64,000 nucleotides of DNA, from positions 2,418,001 to 2,482,000 of the forward strand of contig NZ_VFMS01000001.1 of NCBI RefSeq assembly GCF_006715165.1. The letters are read 5' to 3'. Position numbers and translations under genes: made by a program. Under the pieces are notes generated by a model that made no database searches, was not told the DNA's origin, and saw only the letters and a list, made by a program, of their open reading frames with translations. Shown piece by piece: positions 7,955-15,780 of the stretch. The stretch is from Arthrobacter sp. SLBN-122. GTDB lineage: Bacteria > Actinomycetota > Actinomycetes > Actinomycetales > Micrococcaceae. The first letter of the stretch is position 1; each line of letters opens with the position of its first letter.

Positions 7955-9042
7955 TGGGGAGCGTCCTGGTGGCCCGGCTGGACAGCATGGGCGACGTCCT
8001 GCTGTCAGGCCCTGCCGTGCGGGCGGTAGCCAACGGCCGGGCCCAATATGGCGGCAGCACCAACCATGTGGTGATGCTGTGCGGCCGCCAAGGTGAAGCG
8101 GCCGCGGCGCTGCTCCCGGGCGTGGCCGAGGTTTACAGCTGGGACAGCCCCTGGATCATGAACCCGGCGCCCAAAATGACTGGGCCGCACGCCGACCGGC
8201 TGATCGAATACGTCCGTAATTCCCGGATCACCGAAGCTGTCATCCTCACGTCCTTCCACCAGTCGCCGCTGCCGCTGGCCCTGCTGCTGCGGCTGGCGGG
8301 CGTGGAGCGCATCACCGGCGCCTCCACCGACTACGCCGGCTCCCTGCTGGATGTGCGCCTCAAACCGGGTGAGGACTTCCCTGAAGACCAGCCTGAGGCG
8401 GAGCGGGCACTGGGCATTGCCGGGGCGGCGGGCTTCCGGCTTCCCGCCGGCGACGACGGGAAGCTGCACGTGAAGTCCGTTCCGGACGTAACAGGCCTGG
8501 TAGGTGAGGAACCCTATGTTGTGGTCCACCCCGGAGCCGCCGTCCCTGCCAGGGCCTGGCCCCCGCTGCACCATGCCGCCGCCGTCGAACTCCTCCAGGG
8601 CGCAGGCTACCGGGTGGTGGTGACCGGCGGTCCCGGCGAAAAGTCGCTGACCGCCACGGTGGCCGGCCCCTCGGCCCTGGACCTGGGCGGGCGTACCGAC
8701 CTCTCCACCATGGCGGGCGTCATGGCCGGCGCCGATGCCGTGGTCAGCGGCAACACCGGACCGGCCCACTTGGCTGCCGCGGTGGGAACACCGGTGGCGT
8801 GCCTGTTCTCGCCCGTGGTCCCGGCCATCCGCTGGGCCCCTTATGGCGTACCCCTGGAACTCCTCGGGGACCAGAACGCGCCCTGCCGCATGTCCCGCGC
8901 CAGGGTTTGCCCCGTGCCGGGCCACCCCTGCCTCGACTCGGTATCGCCGGAGGAAGTGGTGGCAGCGGTGGAACGCCTGATCAGCGGAGTGAGCTCCTTC
9001 AGCACCCACGTCAGTACCCGTAGAAAGGCCCGCAACAGATGA
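7954..9042 (+). CDS. Glycosyltransferase family 9 (heptosyltransferase-like)
   Basis: A 362-residue GT-B enzyme of family GT9, whose classical members transfer heptose from ADP-heptose to LPS core. Visible features are the N-terminal VLVARLDSMGDVLLSGPAVR, a central VVHPGAA nucleotide-sugar region, and the C-terminal SGNTGPAHLAAAVGTPV block. It ends with the CPVPGHPCL cysteine motif common in GT9. The start is fixed by overlap with the gmhB stop. The acceptor in this Gram-positive host is unknown; an exopolysaccharide, teichoic-like polymer, glycolipid or glycoprotein are possible. Confidence 0.88.
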   Translation: MGSVLVARLDSMGDVLLSGPAVRAVANGRAQYGGSTNHVVMLCGRQGEAAAALLPGVAEVYSWDSPWIMNPAPKMTGPHADRLIEYVRNSRITEAVILTSFHQSPLPLALLLRLAGVERITGASTDYAGSLLDVRLKPGEDFPEDQPEAERALGIAGAAGFRLPAGDDGKLHVKSVPDVTGLVGEEPYVVVHPGAAVPARAWPPLHHAAAVELLQGAGYRVVVTGGPGEKSLTATVAGPSALDLGGRTDLSTMAGVMAGADAVVSGNTGPAHLAAAVGTPVACLFSPVVPAIRWAPYGVPLELLGDQNAPCRMSRARVCPVPGHPCLDSVSPEEVVAAVERLISGVSSFSTHVSTRRKARNR

Positions 9043-10073
9043 GAATCCTGCTCTGGCATGTCCACGGTTCCTGGACGGACGCCTTTGTCCGAGGCCGTCA
9101 TGAGTACCTGCTTCCCGTCCTGCCTGGAGGTGGCGCCTGGGGGCTGGGCCGCGCCGGCAGGGACTGGCCTGAATCAGTGCGGGAGGTGGACCTGGCGACG
9201 CTCGACCCCGAGGCGGTGGACGCCGTGGTCCTCCAGCGCCCGGAAGAGATCGACGAAGTGCTCCGAACCCTGGGACGGATGCCCGGCGCCGACCTTCCGG
9301 CGGTGTTCGTGGAGCACAACACGCCCAAAGGCAATTTCCCCAACACCAGCCACCCGCTCGCGGACCAAAGCAGCATCCCCGTGGTCCACGTAACCCACTT
9401 CAACAGGCTGGCGTGGGACAACGGCTCCGCTCCCACCACCGTGATCGAGCACGGAATCCCGGACCCCGGACAGCTCTACACCGGCGAGCTGCCCGAACTG
9501 GGGGTAGTGGTCAACGAACCGGTGCGCCGCGGCCGGGTAACAGGAACAGACCTGCTGCCGGCCTTCGCATCCGTGGCACCCCTGCAGGTGTTCGGCATGA
9601 AGACGGAGGGTCTGGCCGCAGCCACCGGAATCGAGGCTTCCCGCGTGACGTCCCGGGGCGACCTGAAAACCCGGGAACTGCACCGGGAACTTGCGCGCTG
9701 CCGGGTCTACGTCCACCCCATGCGCTGGACCTCGCTGGGACTGTCCCTGCTCGAAGCCATGCACCTGGGCATGCCGGTGGTGGTGCTTGCCACCACTGAG
9801 GCCCCACGGGCGGTGCCGCAGGAAGCGGGCGCTGTCTCCGCCGACGTCGACGAACTGCTCCGCTGCGCCGCGCGGCTGGTGGCCGATCCGGAGGAAGCAC
9901 GACGGCGGGGAGTTGCCGCCAGGGAGGCGGCGCTGGAGCGATACGGCCTGGGCAAGTTCCAGGACCGGTGGGACGGGCTGCTGGCGGACCTGCGGATCCG
10001 GCCGCGGCACCCCGTCAACGAGCGGCCGGACGAGAAGATCCTCGTTCCGGCGCGGGAGAGGAAGACACCATGA
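9039..10073 (+). CDS. Glycosyltransferase (GT-B fold)
   Basis: A 344-residue protein. The N-terminus (MRILLWHVHGSWTDAFVRG) resembles the first strand of GT1/GT4-type enzymes. The C-terminal donor-binding half contains SLLEAMHLGMPVVVLATTEAP (residues ~240-260), the usual E-containing GT4 motif. The middle VEHNTPKGNFPNT stretch is well defined but not assigned by eye. The 4-base ATGA overlaps on both sides show tight coupling with the heptose genes. Donor and acceptor cannot be read from sequence. Confidence 0.84.
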   Translation: MRILLWHVHGSWTDAFVRGRHEYLLPVLPGGGAWGLGRAGRDWPESVREVDLATLDPEAVDAVVLQRPEEIDEVLRTLGRMPGADLPAVFVEHNTPKGNFPNTSHPLADQSSIPVVHVTHFNRLAWDNGSAPTTVIEHGIPDPGQLYTGELPELGVVVNEPVRRGRVTGTDLLPAFASVAPLQVFGMKTEGLAAATGIEASRVTSRGDLKTRELHRELARCRVYVHPMRWTSLGLSLLEAMHLGMPVVVLATTEAPRAVPQEAGAVSADVDELLRCAARLVADPEEARRRGVAAREAALERYGLGKFQDRWDGLLADLRIRPRHPVNERPDEKILVPARERKTP

Positions 10074-11335
10074 AGATCGCCATGATTTCCGAACACGCCA
10101 GTCCGCTGGCGGCATTGGGCGGGGTAGATGCCGGCGGGCAGAACGTTCACGTTGCCGCGCTGTCCGAGGCCCTTGCCAAGCGCGGCCACCATGTCACCGT
10201 CTACACCCGCAGGGACGCAACGGAGCTCCCCGCACGGGTCCGGGTGGGGAGGCGCCTCGAAGTGGTCCATGTGGACGCCGGGCCCGCCCGGCACGTGCCC
10301 AAGGACGAGCTGCTGCCCTATATGGGCGAACTCGCTGACGGCGTGGCCAGGGACTGGGGGCACCGGCCGCCGGACGTGGTGCACGGCCACTTCTGGATGT
10401 CCGGCCTCGCTGCCCTGGACGCGGCCAGGCGCCCCGACACGGGGTACCGCGTGCCCATGCTGCAGACGTTCCACGCGCTGGGCACCGTCAAGCGGCGGCA
10501 CCAGGGCGCCGAGGACACCAGCCCCGAGGCGCGCCGCTGGCTGGAACCCGGAGTGGGCCGCTCTGCCGACCGGATCATCGCCACCTGTTCCGACGAGGTC
10601 TTCGAGCTGAAAGCGATGGGCATCGCCACCGGCAAGATCTCCATTGCGCCCTGCGGCGTGGACCTGGGCTTCTTCTCGGCGGAGGGCCCGGCGGCACCGA
10701 GGAAGCGCCGCTACCGCATCCTGTCGGTGGGGCGGCTGGTGCCACGCAAAGGCGTGGACCTGGTGATCCGCGCGCTCCCGTACCTCAAGGCGGCAGGATT
10801 CGACGACGTCGAACTCCTGATCGTGGGCGGCGGCGGAGACGCCAACGTGATGCACGCGGACCCCGAAATCCGCCGGCTGCTGGACCTCGCCGCCCAGCTT
10901 GGCGTGTCTGAACAGGTGACCCTGCAGGGGCAGGTATCCCGGGCGGAGATGCCGGGCATCTTCCGCAGCGCCGATGCCGTGGTGTGCGCACCCTGGTACG
11001 AGCCGTTCGGCATCGTTCCGTTGGAGGCCATGGCATGCGGCATCCCCGTGGTGGCAGCAGCGGTTGGCGGGCTCCGGGACACGGTGGTGGACCACACCAC
11101 GGGCCTGCACGTCCCGCCGCGGGACCCGGAGGCCATCGCATCGGCCCTGTCACTGCTGCTGGAAAACCCTGCCCTTCGAACAAAACTCGGCCAGGCCGGA
11201 GAGCGCCGCGCCCGCACCCGGTACTCCTGGGACCGGGTGGCAGCGGAAACCGAAAAGGCATACCAGCTGGCCATTGCCGGCGCCCCGGCCGGCGCTTCGG
11301 CCGGCACTGTACCTATGGAAGGAGCCGCACTGTGA
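10070..11335 (+). CDS. Glycosyltransferase family 4
   Basis: A 421-residue GT4 retaining glycosyltransferase. The N-terminal GGVDAGGQNVHVAALSEAL (residues ~14-32) is the glycine-rich acceptor loop. The C-terminal half has SVGRLVPRKGVDLVIRALP and the donor-site EPFGIVPLEAMACGIPVV motif with the E-x7-E pattern. The start at 10070 overlaps the preceding stop; a longer upstream reading runs through the previous gene and is not plausible. With GT9 and the preceding GT it gives three transferases in one operon, enough to build a short heptose-containing glycan. Confidence 0.9.
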   Translation: MKIAMISEHASPLAALGGVDAGGQNVHVAALSEALAKRGHHVTVYTRRDATELPARVRVGRRLEVVHVDAGPARHVPKDELLPYMGELADGVARDWGHRPPDVVHGHFWMSGLAALDAARRPDTGYRVPMLQTFHALGTVKRRHQGAEDTSPEARRWLEPGVGRSADRIIATCSDEVFELKAMGIATGKISIAPCGVDLGFFSAEGPAAPRKRRYRILSVGRLVPRKGVDLVIRALPYLKAAGFDDVELLIVGGGGDANVMHADPEIRRLLDLAAQLGVSEQVTLQGQVSRAEMPGIFRSADAVVCAPWYEPFGIVPLEAMACGIPVVAAAVGGLRDTVVDHTTGLHVPPRDPEAIASALSLLLENPALRTKLGQAGERRARTRYSWDRVAAETEKAYQLAIAGAPAGASAGTVPMEGAAL

Positions 11336-12072
11336 CTGCCGAATCATCCTTGCGTGAATCGTCCCTGCGCGAAGCGTCCCTGCGACAGGCAGACCTCCGC
11401 ACCCTGACTGCAGCCCCGTCGCTACCCGCAGTGCTCCCCGGCGCCACCTTCGTGGATGCGGCCAGCGCCGACGCCGTGCGCACCCACTTGGACAACGTGG
11501 TTCCTGCCTTGGATTCGCTTCGCAGCCAGTCCGGCCGGCTGGCCGCCTGGGGCGTGGAGCTGGCGGCGCGCCTGCTCCGGGGGCAGCGGTTGCTGGCAGC
11601 CGGCAACGGCGGCTCAGCCGCGGAGGCCCAGCACCTCACCGCCGAGCTGGTGGGCCGGTTCGACAGCGAGCGGGTTCCGTTCTCCGCCATCTCCCTGCAT
11701 GCCGAATCGTCGGCGGTCACCGCGATCGCCAACGACTACGGCTACGACGAGGTCTTCGCCCGGCAGGTCCGGGCCCATGCCCGTTCCGGCGACGTGCTGA
11801 TGCTGCTGTCCACCAGCGGCAAGAGCCCCAACCTGCTGCGCGCCGCGGAAACGGCGTCCCGGCTCAACGTGACCACCTGGGCGCTCACCGGTTGCGGACC
11901 GAACCCGCTGGCGGAGGCCTGCGATGAGGCTGTCATGATTGACGCCCTCAACGCCAACGCCCAGGAAGGGCACCTGATCGCCCTGCATGCCATCTGCCGA
12001 GCCTTCGACCTTGAAGTTGCGCGCCACACCCCGGCCGTTGTCCCCGGCTTCCCGAGAGGGGGCCGGCCATGA
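11332..12072 (+). CDS. gmhA: D-sedoheptulose 7-phosphate isomerase
   Basis: A 246-residue SIS-domain protein catalysing sedoheptulose-7-P to D-glycero-D-manno-heptose-7-P, the first pathway step. The signature GNGGSAAEAQHLTAELVGRF (residues ~88-107) and STSGKSPN (~160) are present, with QEGHLIALHAICRAFD near the end supplying metal/active-site positions. The GTG start at 11332 overlaps the previous stop (GTGA) and has GGAAGGAG 7 bases before it. The N-terminus is ~45 residues longer than typical GmhA and begins with a threefold degenerate S-L-R-E/Q repeat. Confidence 0.9.
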   Translation: MTAESSLRESSLREASLRQADLRTLTAAPSLPAVLPGATFVDAASADAVRTHLDNVVPALDSLRSQSGRLAAWGVELAARLLRGQRLLAAGNGGSAAEAQHLTAELVGRFDSERVPFSAISLHAESSAVTAIANDYGYDEVFARQVRAHARSGDVLMLLSTSGKSPNLLRAAETASRLNVTTWALTGCGPNPLAEACDEAVMIDALNANAQEGHLIALHAICRAFDLEVARHTPAVVPGFPRGGRP

Positions 12073-13454
12073 GGATCGTGGTTGTGGGCGACGTGATGCT
12101 CGACGTCGACCTTTCCGGTGAGGCCACCCGGCTGAGCCCGGACGCCCCCGTACCCGTGGTGGACGTTTCCGGCGTGCGCCGCCGTGCCGGCGGCGCAGGC
12201 CTGGTGGCGCGCATGCTGGCCCAGGACGGCTGGCCCGTCACCCTGGTGACAGTCCTGGGCAATGACGACGCCGGAAGCCAGTTGCGTGCGCACCTCGCCG
12301 GGGTGCGGCTCGTCGCAGGGACCAGCGGCTATCCATCGCCGGTCAAGACCAGGGTCCGGGCGGGTTCGCATCCGGTGGTCCGCTTTGACCAGGGCTGTGA
12401 AAAGACGCCGGTTCCGGATGTCAGCCCCGCCATGCTCCGCGCCGTGGAACATGCCGGTGTGGTCATCGTTGCAGACTACGGCAGGGGACTGGCTGCCAAC
12501 CCGCAGCTGCGGGACGTGCTGGCCCGGCTCGCCGGTGAGGTGCCGATTATCTGGGACCCGCACCCCTCGGGGCCGGAGCCCGTGCCCGGTGTGGCCGTCG
12601 TGACTCCGAACATCTCCGAAGCCACCAAGGCCGTGCAGGCTGGTCCCGGAAGCGCGGCTGGCTCGGCGGACGCCGTGGCGGAAATCCTGCTCCAGCGGTG
12701 GCGCAGCCAGGCTGTGCTGGTGACCAAGGGCGAGGAAGGGGCGGTCCTGTTGCGGCAGGGGGACACCGCTGCCCGTGCCGTTCCTGCGCCCCGCGTGGAG
12801 GCGGGTGATCCGTGCGGGGCAGGCGACCGCCTGGCAGCCAGCCTGGCCGTGCACCTTCTCGCCGGCCGGGACCTGCCCGACGCGGCGGCCTTGGCAGTGC
12901 ATGACGCCGCGGATTTCCTGGCAGCCGGCGGAGTCTCGGCCCTGCCGGACACTGCAGATGCTGCCGCCGGGCATTCGGCGCCGGCCGCGGGCAGGCGGAC
13001 CACCGAACCGCTGCTGCTGGCCCGCTCGGTGCGCGAAAGCGGCGGAAAGGTTGTCGCCACCGGCGGCTGCTTCGACCTGATCCATGCCGGTCACATCCGG
13101 TCCCTCACGGCAGCCCGCGAGCTGGGGGACTGCCTGATCGTGTGCCTCAACTCCGACGACTCGGTGCGGCGGCTCAAGGGGCCGGAGCGTCCCATCATCG
13201 GCCAGCACGACCGGGCGGAGCTGCTCCTGGCAATGGAATGCGTGGACGCGGTGATGGTCTTCGACGAGGATACCCCCGAGGCCGCGCTGGACCGGCTTCG
13301 TCCCGACATCTGGGTCAAGGGCGGCGACTACAAGGGATCCCGGCTGCCGGAAGCGGACCTGGTGGAAAGCTGGGGCGGCCGTTGCCTCACCGTCCCCTTC
13401 CACCCCGCCCGCTCCACCACGGGCCTGGCGGACGCCCTCGCCAAGGTCAGCTGA
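12069..13454 (+). CDS. hldE: Bifunctional heptose-7-P kinase / heptose-1-P adenylyltransferase (copy 1)
   Basis: A 461-residue two-domain enzyme. Residues 1-~300 are a PfkB/ribokinase domain: GDVMLDVDLSGE start, a GGAG loop where the family usually has GGAAN, and the GAGD anion-hole/catalytic motif as DPCGAGDRLA. Residues ~325-461 are the cytidylyltransferase-like domain with TGGCFDLIHAGH (HxGH at 339-342), LNSDDSVRRLKGP, VKGGDY and RSTT. The enzyme phosphorylates heptose-7-P at C1 and later adenylylates the 1-phosphate to ADP-heptose. E. coli HldE is of similar size. It overlaps gmhA by 4 bases. The altered kinase loop suggests divergence from copy 2. Confidence 0.9.
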   Translation: MRIVVVGDVMLDVDLSGEATRLSPDAPVPVVDVSGVRRRAGGAGLVARMLAQDGWPVTLVTVLGNDDAGSQLRAHLAGVRLVAGTSGYPSPVKTRVRAGSHPVVRFDQGCEKTPVPDVSPAMLRAVEHAGVVIVADYGRGLAANPQLRDVLARLAGEVPIIWDPHPSGPEPVPGVAVVTPNISEATKAVQAGPGSAAGSADAVAEILLQRWRSQAVLVTKGEEGAVLLRQGDTAARAVPAPRVEAGDPCGAGDRLAASLAVHLLAGRDLPDAAALAVHDAADFLAAGGVSALPDTADAAAGHSAPAAGRRTTEPLLLARSVRESGGKVVATGGCFDLIHAGHIRSLTAARELGDCLIVCLNSDDSVRRLKGPERPIIGQHDRAELLLAMECVDAVMVFDEDTPEAALDRLRPDIWVKGGDYKGSRLPEADLVESWGGRCLTVPFHPARSTTGLADALAKVS

Positions 13455-13517
13455 ACCGCCCCTGCCCGTTGATTTGTTTGCCCCATTTGACTTGTTTTCC
13501 CTCTTGAAAGGAACACC

Positions 13518-14234
13518 ATGACTGCAGAAGCAACTGCAACCGCAACCACCACCCCCGGCCGCGTCCTGGTTACCGGAGGTGCCTCCGGACTCGGAGCCGC
13601 CGTCGTCGACGCCGTCCTCCGCGCAGGCGGTACCCCGGTGGTCCTGGACCGCGACATCAGCAGCGTCTCCGGCGTGAAGGCGTTCGAGGTGGACGTAGCG
13701 GACCGCGCGGCCGTGGAGGAGGCAGTCCGTGAAGCCGCGGAGACCTTGGGCGGCCTGGACGCGGTGGTTACGGCCGCTGGCATCGACCGCTGCGGCAAGC
13801 TCGCCGACGTCGAGGCGACCGAATGGGAAAAGGTCATCGGGGTGAACCTGATGGGCACCGTTTCCGTGGTGCGCGCCGCCCTGCCCTACCTCAAGGAAAC
13901 CCACGGCCGCGTGGTGACGGTGGCGTCCACCCTGGGCAAGCGCGCCGTGGCTGATGCCACGGCCTACTGCGCCTCCAAATTCGGTGTGGTGGGGTTCAGC
14001 CACGCACTGGCCGCGGAAACCGGCGGCGAAATCGGCGTCACCACCATGATCCCCGGCGGCATGAAGACCAGGTTCTTCGACGACCGCACCGAACAGTACA
14101 AGCCGCAGGACGATTCCCGGCTCAACGACCCCGCCAACACTGCGCAGGCCATCCTGTTCGCCCTTAACCAGCCCACCGGCTGCGAGGTCCGCGAAATGTT
14201 GATCTGCCACGAGGAAGAGGGCTCCTGGCCCTAA
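13518..14234 (+). CDS. SDR-family oxidoreductase in heptose operon
   Basis: A 238-residue classical short-chain dehydrogenase: TGGASGLG cofactor motif (residues ~18-25), NAG-equivalent TAAG, and catalytic YCASK (~153-157) with an upstream Ser in VASTLGK. It is too short, and lacks the extended-SDR C-terminal half, to be the ADP-heptose 6-epimerase HldD. It follows copy 1 of hldE by 63 bases with its own AAAGGA site. It probably oxidises or reduces a sugar or sugar-nucleotide of this operon; the substrate is unknown. Confidence 0.85.
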   Translation: MTAEATATATTTPGRVLVTGGASGLGAAVVDAVLRAGGTPVVLDRDISSVSGVKAFEVDVADRAAVEEAVREAAETLGGLDAVVTAAGIDRCGKLADVEATEWEKVIGVNLMGTVSVVRAALPYLKETHGRVVTVASTLGKRAVADATAYCASKFGVVGFSHALAAETGGEIGVTTMIPGGMKTRFFDDRTEQYKPQDDSRLNDPANTAQAILFALNQPTGCEVREMLICHEEEGSWP

Positions 14235-14322
14235 GCCGTCACCGGCCGCAACACCCTTGACGGCTGTAGCCGAACCAGCAACGTTACGACATATCCAGCA
14301 CTTGAAAGGCGGGAGGAACACC

Positions 14323-15780
14323 ATGCCCACCACAGCCACTGAAACAACCGCAGGCAACCAGACAGCCGAGGGCTCCGGCATCACCATCCAGGATCCGCGC
14401 ACCGGGGAAGTGCTTTGGACGGTGCCCGAAGCGGGGCCGGAGGCAGTCAGCCATGCCGTCAGCGTGGCGCGCGGTGAGGCAGCGGGCTGGGCGGCAACCG
14501 CACCTGCCGGGCGGGGCGCAGCCCTCAAGGCGGCCGCCAAAGCCCTGGAGGCAGCGGCCCAGGAGCTCGCGGGGCTGAACGCCAGCGAAACCGGCCGCCC
14601 GAAGGACGAGGCCCTGGCAGGTATCGCCGCCGGTGTTTCCACCCTGGAGCAGTACGCGGAACTGGGTCCGGTCCACCGCGGCCACAGCCTCCGCGGCAAC
14701 CGGCTGGCCTCCGACTACACCCGGGCCGAACCCAGGGGCGTGGCCGTCCTGCTGACGCCGTGGAACGATCCGGTGGCCGTGGCCTGCGGGCTGATCGGCG
14801 CCGCACTGGTCACGGGCAACACCGTCATCCACAAGCCCAGCGAGCGCTGCCCCCGGCTGGGGGAGGCGCTGGGCGAGGTCCTGGCACCGGCGTTTCCAGC
14901 CGGCGTGTTCCAGACCATCTCCGGCGGTGCCGATGTGGGTGCGTCGCTGTCGCAGGCTGAGGTGGACGTGATCGCCCATGTGGGATCCAGTGCCTCCGGT
15001 GCCCGGATCGCGCGGGCCGCTGCGCTCACGGGTGCGCACGTGCTCAGGGAAAACGGCGGCAACGATCCCCTGCTGGTGGACCGCGACGTGGACCCCGGGT
15101 GGGCCGCGCAGCAGGCTGCCATCGGAGCTTTCAGCAACAGCGGCCAGATTTGCACGTCCGTGGAACGGATCTACGTGCACAAGGACATCGCCGCCGAGTT
15201 CTGCAAGGCACTGGAGGCGGAGGCCGCACTCCGGAACAACAGCGGCAGCGTGGCGCCGCTGGTTGACCTGCGGATGCGCGACGCCGTCCATGCCCACGTC
15301 ACCGAGGCACTGGCCCAGGGGGCGCGGACGGTTGAGGGCGGTGTGCTTCCGGACGGACCGGGCTCGTTCTACCCGGCTACTGTCCTGCTGGACTGCACCG
15401 AAACCATGCAGGTCATGACCGAGGAAACGTTCGGACCCGTGGCTCCGGTGCAGGTGGTGGACACGTTCGACGACGGCCTGCGCCTGGCGTGCAGCGGCAG
15501 GTACGGACTGGCTGCCACCGTCCTGAGCGGCAATATCGCGCACATCCAGCAGGCAGTGGCCGCGCTCCCGGTGGGGACCGTCAAGGTGAACGCGGTGTTC
15601 GGCGGTGCCCCCGGCGGCGCAGCCCAGCCCCGCGGCGAGAGCGGCGCCGGGTTCGGCTACGGGCCCGAACTCCTGGACGAGTTCAGCCAGGTCAAGGTGG
15701 TGCACATTGCGGCGCCGCCCGCGGCCGGCTCCGGGGATGGCGCGGATTCCATCAGCAGTGAAGGACAGGACCTGCCATGA
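14323..15780 (+). CDS. Aldehyde dehydrogenase family protein
   Basis: A 485-residue NAD(P)-dependent aldehyde dehydrogenase. It has TPWNDPVAVACGLIGAALVTGN (oxyanion Asn region, motif split here at a natural break), catalytic Glu in LRENGGNDP (~245), and catalytic Cys in SGQICTS (~275), then EETFGPV. The start at 14323 is set by GGGAGG 7 bases upstream; the upstream in-frame ATG has no such site. It lies between the SDR and the second hldE, whose ATG overlaps its stop. It may act in sequence with the SDR (alcohol to aldehyde to acid) on a sugar or a side substrate; this is inference. Confidence 0.87.
   Translation: MPTTATETTAGNQTAEGSGITIQDPRTGEVLWTVPEAGPEAVSHAVSVARGEAAGWAATAPAGRGAALKAAAKALEAAAQELAGLNASETGRPKDEALAGIAAGVSTLEQYAELGPVHRGHSLRGNRLASDYTRAEPRGVAVLLTPWNDPVAVACGLIGAALVTGNTVIHKPSERCPRLGEALGEVLAPAFPAGVFQTISGGADVGASLSQAEVDVIAHVGSSASGARIARAAALTGAHVLRENGGNDPLLVDRDVDPGWAAQQAAIGAFSNSGQICTSVERIYVHKDIAAEFCKALEAEAALRNNSGSVAPLVDLRMRDAVHAHVTEALAQGARTVEGGVLPDGPGSFYPATVLLDCTETMQVMTEETFGPVAPVQVVDTFDDGLRLACSGRYGLAATVLSGNIAHIQQAVAALPVGTVKVNAVFGGAPGGAAQPRGESGAGFGYGPELLDEFSQVKVVHIAAPPAAGSGDGADSISSEGQDLP

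Noticed and set aside
13518..14234. This SDR as the ADP-heptose 6-epimerase HldD
   Set aside because: HldD is an extended SDR of about 310 residues; this is a 238-residue classical SDR with no substrate half. The 346-residue extended SDR at 5062-6102 is outside the operon and has no HldD hallmark.
11742..14699. Leftward reading frame of 985 codons across the heptose operon
   Set aside because: Shadow of gmhA, hldE, SDR and ALDH genes; no recognisable domain and low-complexity composition.
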